Source: Nematostella vectensis
Lineage: Eukaryota; Cnidaria; Anthozoa; Actiniaria; Edwardsiidae
Length of the DNA: 64,000 nt
NCBI RefSeq assembly: GCF_932526225.1
Contig: NC_064041.1
Span: 8,864,313-8,928,312 of the forward strand
Direction of reading: 5' to 3'
Numbering within the stretch: position 1 is the first letter of the stretch; every line of letters starts with the position of its first letter. Made by a program: the position numbers and the translations under genes. Positions 32,801 through 43,200 of the stretch are shown one piece after another. The notes under the pieces were generated by a model. It had not been told where the DNA came from, did not search any database, and saw only the letters and a list, made by a program, of their open reading frames with translations.

Positions 32801-35483
32801 TCCTAAGTTTATAAAACCCTTACTACCTCCTCCTTCCAGGTACTGGGACACATTGCTGGAGATGTTTTGGCCACGTTTCACCATCATTGTAGAAATGAAT
32901 ATAGACAGTGTCCGGACCACCGACCCCCAGAAACTTGGACACATTGACGTCAGACCTCATTATGTGAGTGTGTTAAGCATGATGTTCCGGTATACAAGGA
33001 TAAGAGCGCTTCTTTTGTCTAATTCATTTTTATCGTTTCTTGGCCCAGGTAACCTCTTTTTGTTTGAATCCCTTTAGCAGTTTAATGTAATACAGGGCAT
33101 ATTTGATTTTAATTGATATGCCCATGAATTGGTCTGGAAAAATTATTGATCATTGAATTTATTGTTTAAAATTATGTAGATCACCCGACGGTATGCAGAG
33201 TTTTCAGCTGCTATAGTCAGTCTGAATGAAAGCTTTCCTGATGAAAAGGTTAGTATCATTGGATTATCAAGAAATGACTGTGATATTTTGATAGTTACTG
33301 TTTCATGGTACACATCTTCTAATATCCTTCTGGTTCCATCTTCTCATCATCTTCCCTTCTGTTCTTACACCCCCTTCCGATTCCAACAACTAATTCCCTT
33401 TATTACTCCATCTACTCATCCATTTTTTTACTCTGCATCTAGTCATCCATTTATTACTCCGCATCTAGTCATCCATTTTTTACTTCATCTAGTCATCCAT
33501 TTAATACTCCATCTAGTCATCCCCTTCCCTTCCGTCCAATCTTCCCAGCATTTTCTTGCTCTATCTTCTCATCTCCATTCACTTATGTCCTCACTACCCC
33601 TCCGGCTTCATCCTCTCGTCCTCCTTTTGCTCCATCTTCTCATCCCCTTCCCCTCTGTCCTTACACCCCCTATCGTTTTTATCTGCCCATCCACTTGTTA
33701 CTCCATCTACTCATCCCCAAACCTTTCATCCCATCTTCTCATCTTTCTTTATCTCATCCCCTTCCCTTACCATCTTGTAATCTCCTTCCCGTTCCATCTT
33801 GTCAGGTTAACAAGGTCCTCGCGTCATTGCAGTGCGAGGTAGAGAACTTCATTCTGCGCATGGCCGCCGAGTTCCCGCTTCGTAAGGAACAGCTGGTCTT
33901 CCTCATCAACAATTACGACATGATGCTTGCTGTGCTTATGGTAAATGCTGTGTTGTTCTCTTTGTGTTAGTCAGTGGGAACGCATAGAATCTTGAAGCAG
34001 GTCTCTTTCCAGGCTCTTTGTGTGAGTCTGTCGGCTTTATAAGACGTGCTGCTTACGTAGGTTTTTGGTAGAAGAGCTTCAGTCAATGAAACCAACTCAA
34101 ACAATAAAGATGGTAGAAAGAAAAGACAGTACAGTATTAACATTGTACAGGTTTTTCGGTTTGGATTGGAACATACAGTAGCGACAAGTTCTCACACCTA
34201 CAGTAGTCTGGCATAGCCCATTTACTCACACATTTAACATACTCCTGTGTTATTAAACTAAGGAACGAACTTCAGAGGACTCGAAGGAGGTTGAGGGCTT
34301 CCAGCAACTGCTAACCGCAAGGATAGGAGAGTTTGTGGAGGAGGTAATAATGGGTTAGTGCTGACTGCAAGGATAGGGGAGTTTGTGGAGGAGGTAATAA
34401 TGGGTTTGGACTGACTGCAAGGATAGGGGTGTTATCTCGTTATGGCTTGGGGCGTATTCAGCTCATCAAATCAAATCTGTATAATTTAAGGTTCTGTCGC
34501 CGGCGTTTGGCGGGATGATAGCGTTCGTGAAAGAAACAGAGCCACAGTTGGAGCGAGGTCAGGGACAGGCTATTCGTCCTGATGAACGTGAGTTCCCTCA
34601 CATCGACATAAGTTCCTCCCTTTCCTAGCTAATCTGTACCTGTCACATAAGGATGATCCTTACCCTCCCCTCCCTCCTCAGGCCGCATCCAGCAGCTTGT
34701 CCGCGGGTTTGCGGCGGACTGGAAGAAATCGGTGGAGAACATCAACCAGGAAATCATGCGATCATTCTCCAACTTCAAGAACGGCACCACCATCCTACAG
34801 GTAATACTTTTTTTTCCCAGACCCCCATGAAAAAAGCCCAAGTGGGATGAATCTCAATTGGTTTCTAAGGAATAAAATATCAACACGGATAACTCGGTCG
34901 CCCCTTTAATCGAGCTGAGTTTCCCTCGAGACCGCATTGAAACCCTGATAGGTCGAACTTATACACTTCCTTTATAGTTCCTTTATAGTTCCATTCTCGA
35001 TACTTACGTGGTGCTCGTTGCACTCATCAATAAGTTGTTGTCAGTCGTTACCAGGAGACCCTATTGGGGACTGAGAATAGGATTAAAGAGAACAGAAACC
35101 GTCATGTTGTAGCGAGAGTGTTTTCACTTTATACTTGATTGTATTTCAGTTGTATTTTTTCTGATTTCTGTCCTTAAAAACGAGGTGTTCATGATAGCTG
35201 GAGTTCGTGGCACTTCAATATGTGTGTTAAGCACGTAGTGTGAGGCAGGGTAGTTATAAGTGTGCACACTCATAGTACCTGGGGCACACATGCCCCTCAA
35301 AGAAAATCACCATCCCTTTTTCTTTCATTTTCACAGGCGGCGTTGACCCAGCTCATCCAGTACTACCACAGGTTCCAGAAAATTCTATCCCAGCATCCTT
35401 TCAAGCGTCTACCAATCAGGAGCGAGCTCATCAATATTCACCACGTGATGGTCGAAGTCAAAAAACACAAGACAACATTTTAA
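23850..35483 (+). CDS. VPS52: VPS52, subunit of GARP/EARP tethering complexes
   Basis: Twenty-one exons: 23850-23951, 24018-24093, 24167-24219, 26046-26121, 26368-26435, 27064-27177, 27836-27897, 29373-29523, 29611-29711, 29934-30066, 30179-30236, 30692-30825, 31521-31676, 32279-32397, 32840-32963, 33180-33248, 33806-33940, 34263-34343, 34491-34587, 34682-34800, 35337-35483. This gives 2,175 nt and 724 aa, virtually the human length, collinear from DEFILDEVDVHIQ to the end ELINIHHVMVEVKKHK. Conserved blocks include the coiled-coil RMEKML...SSEIQTLQEQS, RNTIFTLG-like STIFTLGNRG, and EQLVFLINNYDMML. VPS52 with VPS51, 53 and 54 (or 50) tethers endosome-derived vesicles at the trans-Golgi and recycling endosomes. 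Oddities: intron 4 is U12-type, intron 8 is GC-AG, and exons 13 and 18 have their donor edges tandemly duplicated into the introns. Confidence 0.97.
26122..26367 (+). other. U12-type intron (VPS52 intron 4)
   Basis: The donor GTATCCTTGG matches the minor-spliceosome consensus (R)TATCCTTT at the first eight positions. The branch site CCTTAAT is at 26351-26357, with its adenosine (26356) about 11 nt before the AG at 26366-26367, and there is no polypyrimidine tract. Joining T|AT restores Tyr and phase. Confidence 0.85.
26465..26801. mobile_element. MITE, CAGGCCCG family (5-bp TSD), longer variant
   Basis: Ends CAGGCCCGTAGCCAGG and CCTGGCTACAGGCCTG. Flanking 5-mer CAAAT on both sides (26460-26464, 26802-26806). 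The interior differs from the other copies. VPS52 intron 5. Confidence 0.85.
27362..27576. mobile_element. MITE, CAGGCCCG family (5-bp TSD), internally shortened right end
   Basis: Left end CAGGCCCATACCCAGGG, right end GGCCTG, flanks CCAAC on both sides (27357-27361, 27577-27581). It shares the core 'GCTATTTGTAGACAAAACTA' with copies at 44055 and 59585. VPS52 intron 6. Confidence 0.85.
28361..29158. repeat. about 800-bp foldback built of five related sub-repeats
   Basis: Two units in one orientation (about 28375-28475, 28530-28640) are followed by three in the other (about 28710-28815, 28873-29000, 29058-29150). They share TTGTCGG-AATTGA, GGGCAAG/GGTCAAG and GAGTTCAAA-type strings. The outer ends (GTTTTCAATTTATTCAAATA and its inverse) also pair. 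VPS52 intron 7. Confidence 0.75.
29524..29525 (+). other. non-canonical GC splice donor (VPS52 intron 8)
   Basis: Exon 8 must end ...AAAGTCAAG|GCATGG to keep the conserved LKVK-AVQKIR junction and phase 0. The nearest GT, six bases earlier, would delete two conserved residues. The acceptor is a normal TCTCAG at 29605-29610. Confidence 0.75.
31655..32170. repeat. about 60-bp donor-edge tandem array at VPS52 exon 13
   Basis: The last ~22 coding bases of exon 13 plus the donor (GACACTTTCATTATTCCTG|GTGAGTATG) are repeated with variation about eight times down intron 13. Intact CCTGGTGAGTATG-type donors recur near 31800, 31864 and (CCAGGTGAGTATA) 32057. Reading past the true donor meets a TAA within five codons. 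Confidence 0.92.
33290..33805 (+). repeat. pyrimidine-rich intron 16 with short tandem units
   Basis: About 500 nt of C/T-rich DNA with recurring 'CATCTAGTCATCCA' and 'CCATCTTCTCATCCCC' units, running directly into the exon 17 acceptor. Long open frames here are a by-product. Confidence 0.85.
34311..34433. repeat. 50-bp donor-edge tandem array at VPS52 exon 18
   Basis: Unit 1 (34311-34360) holds the last 33 coding bases of exon 18 and its donor GAG|GTAATA. Unit 2 (34361-34410) is nearly identical with the donor intact. A 23-bp partial third follows. Extending to the second donor would read GTA ATA ATG GGT TAG. Confidence 0.93.
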
Positions 35484-37287
35484 TGGGCACCCTGTGGTGC
35501 ACTATTCATGGGAAGACAAGTTCGACTTTTGACATGGTCGAGCAAGGACTTGGGTGTTCGGAAGGATAGATAAGATGAAGGGGGGGGGGGGGGGGGTGGG
35601 GGGACAACATGGTTATACGTTAAATGGAATTTCATTGTATAATTATATAACACAAGCTTCAAGCTAAAAAATTAGGAATGTAAATAAAAATAGAAAATAT
35701 AAATATGTGCGCTCTTCGGAGTGGGAGATTCCTTTGTAACTTTATAGAGCCTCTTTCCCACGGGTGTCCACGTCCGTACTACGTTGGTGTCAAGGGCACC
35801 CAACGACGAAAATTTCACAACCTGCCTAAAATGAGTTAAGATACCGTTTTTATTCGTTTGCAGTCATTTTTTTATACAATATAGAGCTTTCCTAGATATT
35901 TTTATCTTTTGCTAGGCGAAATTACAGCCATCCGAAAAATCTAGTTACTCATCCCGAGGCATCCGAAACTCCGAACGATTCTAAGATCCTTAAGCGAAAT
36001 TTCTAGGTAATGTCCCTTGTATACTCGCTCCCAAAAATACTAGGGTTCCCTTTTTTAAAGCATGTCGGACGTAAAAATCTCCCGAAAATGGTTATGGTGG
36101 TAACAAAAGCAACTCCGAAAAGCATAGGTGATCCAGCTCTCTTCCCGTGAAACATGGGTGATCTAGAAATACAAATTCCGAAAAAAGTAGACATTTCTAG
36201 GCCGACCCAGAATCCGTAGGTGACCTTGCTTCCGAACAGATATTTGACCGAAAATGGTCATCTTTTGATCTTGACTTCCTCGCTAAGTGGCATCATTCGA
36301 CCTTTTCCCCACAGATCCTCTGTCCATATATGATCTTCTGTCCAAGCAATATTATTTTTCGCATCTATAGAGCAAGACAGTAATCGCAAGTTTTTTTTCC
36401 TCGTTTTTAACCCTTCGAGTGTTTCCCAAAATAAATATTTATTGGAAGTGGATATCCTAAACTTATGGAAATTCCAAAAAGCTCATCATAATTTAAAACC
36501 TAAGCTCCCCTTCCCATTTAGAGGCAAAACCTAAGAATAATCCCCTTTTTTAAGACCCCCTCCCTTCCAAAAACGAAAAAAAGAGATTTTAAAAAACTCC
36601 ATCTACTCGTCTTCTAAGAACCCCTCTACCCTAGAGCTTACGGTACGTTTGTCAAACCAGCCAAACTAATTTCCATGTTAGGCTCCCGTCTATCAAATTT
36701 GTCTTAGCCTGCGTAAATACCTATGTTAGTCTACTAGTTTTAGCCCTTTTTTAAACTTACTAATAAATGTCGCTAATTTATGCCAAAAAGCGCAAAAGTT
36801 GAGAAAGGTTTGCGAGGGTTCCTACCAGATAATAATCTTCTCGAGCGTTTTTATCGTAATGACTATAAACTCGTGTAACTTTGCACGTATCCAAATTTAC
36901 CTGTCATTTTAGATAAATTCATATCTGTGAAGCGTAGAACTAATATCGGGTGATAACAGCATCGCCTACACAGCTGTACGGAGACTTTGTATTCAACAAT
37001 ATATGCTTTTTTTATTTATCCAATCACAAGCAAGTAAAATTTTCATAAAAATACAGTTCACAAAAATACAGGATTCTGACCAAGAGAAAAAGACACAACA
37101 ACAACAAGGTAAAAACAACGGCAATTTAGAATGAAGAATCCTTGTGACGAAATAAAAAAAAATTTGTCTCACAGGCTATTTTGAGATGTGTCAGATTTTT
37201 TCCCGCTCGGATGCCTCAAATGTAATGTCACTCTGCAGGCGAGCCGACGGTATCTAAGCAGCGGTTATACCCATTAGAAGCTGGTAA
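35484..37287. other. intergenic region between VPS52 and QSOX
   Basis: Holds the VPS52 3' UTR (AATAAA at 35683), a poly-G run at 35579-35604 and AT-rich DNA with no recognised gene. The last ~200 bp should contain the QSOX promoter. No distinctive element was seen. Confidence 0.6.
35683..35688 (+). terminator. VPS52: poly(A) signal AATAAA for VPS52
   Basis: Perfect hexamer 200 bp after the VPS52 stop, in AT-rich sequence. Confidence 0.6.
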
Positions 37288-40200
37288 ATGTCCAAACAAG
37301 CGATGTCGGCCGGTGTTTCAATCTCTCTGTTTATATTAGGAATTTTATCGATTTCACAGCCATGTCAGGCCCGATTATACAACTTAACCGACGAAATAGT
37401 TTTACTAGATAACACTACTATAAAAGGAGTCATTTACGACAGTCCAGTTGCGTGGATTATAGAGTTTTATTCCAGTTGGTGCGGTCACTGCCAAGCTTTC
37501 GCTCCGACATGGAAGAAATTAGCTCAAGTTGTTCAAGGTAAATATTTCCCGTATTCAACCCTAATATTTTTCTTTGATAGCTTTAAACTTAATGTATGCG
37601 TTTATATAAAAACGAGAACGATTGCCAACCTGGAAAAGAGTCGACACGTCTTTCTTTGTTCGAATCCTGACCTCGATCGATAATTTTATTTTTGGTATAC
37701 TGGTACATGTATTGTGATATATTATTTATAACACTTCAATCTCCAAGGTCGTAAAACCACTTAGGATGAAATCCACCTGAAAACGGATTTTTCACTAAAA
37801 AAAATGGATTAAGGAAGTTGATGTTCTGTAACGTTTCGGAGCTCTGCACGGTTCCGGGATCATTAGGTTTCAAATCGAAATCGTTCACAAGATGATTGTT
37901 TACATCAAGGATTGTGCAATATTTTTTTTTATTATTAAAAGAGTATCAGACGGAATAAGAATACATTGAAAATCTTATAATTTCTTTTTCGGATTGTTGA
38001 TAATAATCTTTGTTTAGAGAGTTGTGTTATTGACTTATTGTTCATTTCGTGCACAAAATCACGCTTGACAAATGACAACATACACATGTAAGAACCGATG
38101 ATCGCTTTCTTTTTTTTGTCATGTCTCTTTCTTTTATTGACAAGAGAAGATATGTTATATTTTTTTATGAAGATATGTTTTATATATTTGGGACACATGC
38201 GCAAAAGAACAAAACATTGCATGACAATAAAGCTAATTCCCTAGAGCTTTTTGTGTAACAATTTACTTCGCTTATTTTCATTGTTCATATATGTTTTAAT
38301 GCATAATTATGGTGGGAAAATAGTTTTTAAATGATACTCACCCCTTAGGTTCGGTGAGTTTCATTGTATAAAAAAAATTGGTTTGGGTGATTGAAAATGT
38401 GTCATAATACACTTTTCTCTAAGAGTACCTGTGTATTGTAATCTAAGGTGTTACATTAACTCATATGGAGATGTCAAAGTATTTCTGGTCCCTAAAATAA
38501 ATACCCATGCACCTTAATGTCCTTAAGTGTCTAGCTACAATAAAAGAAAATAGCATGGCCTAGGGTAATTTAGCAGTTGTGTTGAAAATGTCTAGTCATT
38601 TAATTTTTTGTAGAAATAAAAGGTACAGTAATAGAATAGAGGTGATGTTAAGCCCATCAACCTGTAATCTATTTATTACTTTTCAGATTGGAAGAGTGTT
38701 ATAAGAGTTGCAGCAATAGACTGTGCAGAAGAAAGTAACTTAGATACATGCAGAGAATTTGGTATTGAAGCTTATCCAACTATCAAGGTAGCTTTGACTA
38801 ATCTTTAATTTTATAAGCTTATAAATGGCAATGGGAGGTGTTTTGCACTTGATTCCTGAGCACTGATAAGCTTTAAACTTGATATTAGTGCCAGGAGGAG
38901 AATTTTAAGCCGAACACAGAAATTTGTGGGTGCCATGATTGAAGCACTGCTGACCTAGTGCGGTTGAAGAGAAATTAAATTAATGGGTACACTCCTATTG
39001 GCTATAGGGGACAGAGAAGATGAGGGGGGGGGGGGGGGGGTTAACTGATAGCTTAAAGGAGAGGCAGTAAATGAGTCAAATCTTCTAGAAGTGAATATAA
39101 AAAGAACATTGAAATACCCTTTTATTCTACACACCTGCTAATGAACTACTTCCAAGGGTATCTTTCATGTCTACGTATTCTATTTAACTAAAAATAAATC
39201 TTGTTTTGTTTTCCAGTTTTTTAATGCATCTACAAAGAACAGAAATAATTTAGGGAAAGATTTTGACAGTAAGTGCCTTACCTGATCAATTTTTCCATAC
39301 GTTGCGCTCATATTTAAGTAATATGTTGTCAAAATATTTGTATATTTAGATGGAGATAAGACATTTCTCAACCTTTTACATGAGATCGTCAGAGTGGTTG
39401 ATTACCAGGACCCAAAGTTGCTGGAAAACCCGAAACCTAACTTTACTCCATTGCAGTAAGTTGATTTCAATGATGTAATAATGACATCATGGGTGGACCT
39501 AAAGTTGGGACTAAGAATGCTGTACCCCACTCCTACTTTCAGAGATTTTTTTAGGACAAATAAGTTCCACCTAAATTACGAATAGGGATGGGACAAATAC
39601 ATGGATAGGGGTAAGGGTGGATCTATTACCTGAAATAGGAATGGTGTAGGGGTGGATCCATTATCCTAAATAGGGATGGGGGTAGGCGTGGATCCATTAT
39701 CCTAAATAGGGATGAGGGTAGGCGTGGATCCATTATCCTAAATAGGGATGGGGGTAGGGGTGAATACATTATCCCAAATAGGGATGGGGGGTAGGGGTGG
39801 ATCCATTATCCTAAATAGGGATGGGGGTAGGGGTGAATACATTATCCCAAATAGGGATGGGGGTAGGCGTGGATCCATTATCCTAAATAGGGATGGGGGT
39901 AGGGGTGAATACATTATCCCAAATAGGGATGGGGTTAGGGGTGGATCCATTATCCTAAATAGGGATGGGGGTAGGAGTGAATACATTATCCTAAATAGGG
40001 ATGGGGGTACTGTAGGGGTGAATACATTATCCCAAATAGGGATAGGGGTAGGGGTGAATACATTATCCCAAATAGGGATGGGGGTAGGGGTGAATACATT
40101 ATCCCAAATAGGGATAGGGGTAGGGGTGAATACATTATCCCAAATAGGGATGGGGGTAGGGGTGAATACATTATCCCAAATAGGGATGGGGGTAGGGGTG

Positions 40201-43200
40201 AATACATTATCCCAAATAGGGATGGGGGTAGGGGTGGATCCATTATCCTAAATAGGGATGGGGGTAGGGGTGAATACATTATCCCAAATAGGGATGGGGG
40301 TAGGCGTGGATCCATTATCCTAAATAGGGATGGGGGTAGGGGTGAATACATTATCCCAAATAGGGATGTGGTTAGGGGTGGATCCATTATCCTAAATAGG
40401 GATGGGGGTAGGGGTGAATACATTATCCTAAATAGGGATGGGGGTACTGTAGGGGTGAATACATTATCCCAAATAGGGATGGGGGTAGGGGTGAATACAT
40501 TATCCCAAATAGGGATAGGGGTAGGGGTGAATACATTATCCCAAATAGGGATGGGGGTAGGGGTGAATACATTATCCCAAATAGGGATGGGGGTAGGGGT
40601 GAATACATTATCCCAAATAGGGGTGGAGGTAGGGGTGAATACATTATCCCAAATAGGGATGGGGGTAGGGGTGAATACATTATCCCAAATAGGGATTGGG
40701 GTAGGCGTGGATCCATTATCCTAAATAGGGATGGGGGTAGGGGTGAATACATTATCTCAAATAGGGATGGGGGTAGGGGTGGATCCATTATTCCAAATAG
40801 GGATGGGGGTAGAGGTGGATCCATTATCCCAAATAGGGATCATTCAATCTTGGTCTGATAACTGTCATTTTTTTAGCCTGCTCAGTCAATTCCTTATTAG
40901 AACATTTCATACCATATTTGAAGTCAGCTTCAATCATTTTTTCACACCTAGATTTTCCAGATTAGCCTAAACAGGTTCTTATCCATCATGTGCTATTTTA
41001 AATTATAGGCTTCTTGGCTTCTTAAATAGGTTCTTAATTTTAAAGAAAATAATTATATATGGCTGGTGGAAGTGTGGTATCTAGATTGATGAAATGTTAA
41101 TACCAGCCTGGCCTGTGGGTCTAACCTTTGCTTGGGAGGCAATTTTAAAGGCTGATAAAGACACCACGATTAAGTTGTGTGTGACCTGCATACGATATGT
41201 CTCAGGCCTGAATCAATGTACACACTCCGACTTTCATAATCGAGCATCGTAGCTGTGCCGTAGGCTGATCTACACTCTACGACTCTAGTTGTAGCGATGT
41301 CGTAGGCTGGTCGCATATGAGTAAATCTTGCTGTCTAAATCAGCCTGTCTTTGCTGCTGCCTAATACATTCTCTGGTTGATTGATTCATAGTGAGTCAGA
41401 ACTAGATGAGCCCAGTGGGGAGCAAAAGTATCAAGTGCTAGTATTTGAAAAGGAATCATCATTTGTTGGAAAAGAGGTAAAAGACTAATATTATCCACTG
41501 TTTATAAAAAGCAAAGTATTTATGTTTAGCAATCAGTGTGTTTCTCAAGAAGATAATACGTTTTCTCCTACTACTGCTACTACTTTTCTATTTTCTGGGC
41601 AAAAAATTCCTTATAGAAATATTTAGCAGTCCAAAGGGTGGGGGTGAGGGGGGGGGGGTTAAATCCCCTAAACTCTCTCTCTAAATCCACTTTCGCATAC
41701 AGGGATAAACACTGGCAAACGGTTTTTTATTTCCAATATTTACCAGGGTTTAGTGGGAATTCAGTAGTGGTAGACATAATTCATCTCAGTCTTACACCTA
41801 AGTGACATTATTTATTATGCTTCGCAAATAATACACGTTTGTTTTGAAATCACTTAAGCTGTTGGGTTTACAGGGCTTCCCTATATGAATAGATAATTGT
41901 GTCTGTCAACGGGATATTATTTCATATTATGCTTGAATGCTTTCTGAGCAGATTGGGCTGCAGTATTTGATATTTTTGGATAATTTGCAACCTATGACAG
42001 TCATTGAACAATGACTATAGTGCTTTTATTGTATTATGTCACATACAAAGATATTGAATTACAATGACTCTAGTGCTTTTCTTGTCCTATCTTATATACA
42101 AAGAAACCTCACAAGTTGCTGATTAGTAGTCTTTGCAAAATGAAAATATAATTTGTACTGTGAACCCTTGCATAAAAGCTTTTATATAAAAAGTAGAAAT
42201 AATGTATGGTTATAGGGTAAACCTGGGCTAACCCAGGTTAATTTACCCCATTCATCAACCAAATCTCACATCATGACCTTCAATATGTTGTCACTTTTTA
42301 TGTTTCAGCTCGCCTTGGATATGCAGTTGTACCCTAGTGTCTCACTTAGAAGGGTTCTCGACACAGAGGTATTGCCATAATTGACAGAGGAAAAAAATGG
42401 CAGGAAATTTTCCAATTCTCAATAAAGCTCAAAATTCCGCATGCAAGGAGTTCCTCTGACCAAAAGCATAATTCCACATTTTAAAGAAATTTTGAAGATA
42501 TGAAATTTAGATATAAGCGAGCAAAGTTGGCTTAATTTCTGATCAGAGCCCAACTTATCTCTAAAAACGAGGAGAATTCATACTTTGAACATTTGAAAAT
42601 TGCACTTCAAGCCTCATATCTCAAAGACGAATCCATTAGAAAAAAATACTTTTAGATATGTTGGTTTACATAACATAAGGAATATCTATGCAAAACTTCA
42701 AACTTACCAAACTTAACCAGACCTTATTTTGGGAAAACTTGTCATTTTTTTGCTCTGTCGCCACAATTCATGTCACAAAGGTAGGAGGGGTGTAAGAGGG
42801 TGCAATGTGCTCGATACATTTCCTTTGTATTTTTGTCAGCTAAAAGGCAGAGGAGGATCCTTATCCTATCCCCCCTCCCTCCATTGAAATGCCATAGAAT
42901 GGCATTTATCAATGCAAACAATATTAATCTTTGTCAGCTAAATGACATAATGCTCCCTCCCTAGCAGTTGTTTAAAATATGTTCTTAATGTATTAAAATG
43001 AAGTGAGCAGTAACCAGAAGCCCTAATTGATTCTACATCTATGTATGGGGGGCCTTGCATAGGCAGGCGCCCCATATGGCAAGACATTTTGGGGAAATTA
43101 TAATTTAAAATAAAATCTAAAAAAATATTATAATAATTTAAATTGAAAAAAAAAAAAGGCCAAAACTAAAGCAGTGATGTAGAATGGCCCTTGTTTTCCT

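Noticed and set aside
33288-33842. 184-codon Ser/Pro/His-rich frame
   Set aside because: Pyrimidine-rich VPS52 intron 16; the true exon 17 starts at 33806 in its own frame.
39378-39510. Possible exon-edge duplication at QSOX exon 4 (GGACCCAAAGTTG / GGACCTAAAGTTG)
   Set aside because: Only about 14 bases match and the splice site is not included; too short to count with the seven clear cases.
39738-40970. Open frames of 80-167 codons on both strands with repeating GVGVNTLSQI or PPSLFGIMYS
   Set aside because: Products of the 36-bp minisatellite in QSOX intron 4, with no unique sequence.
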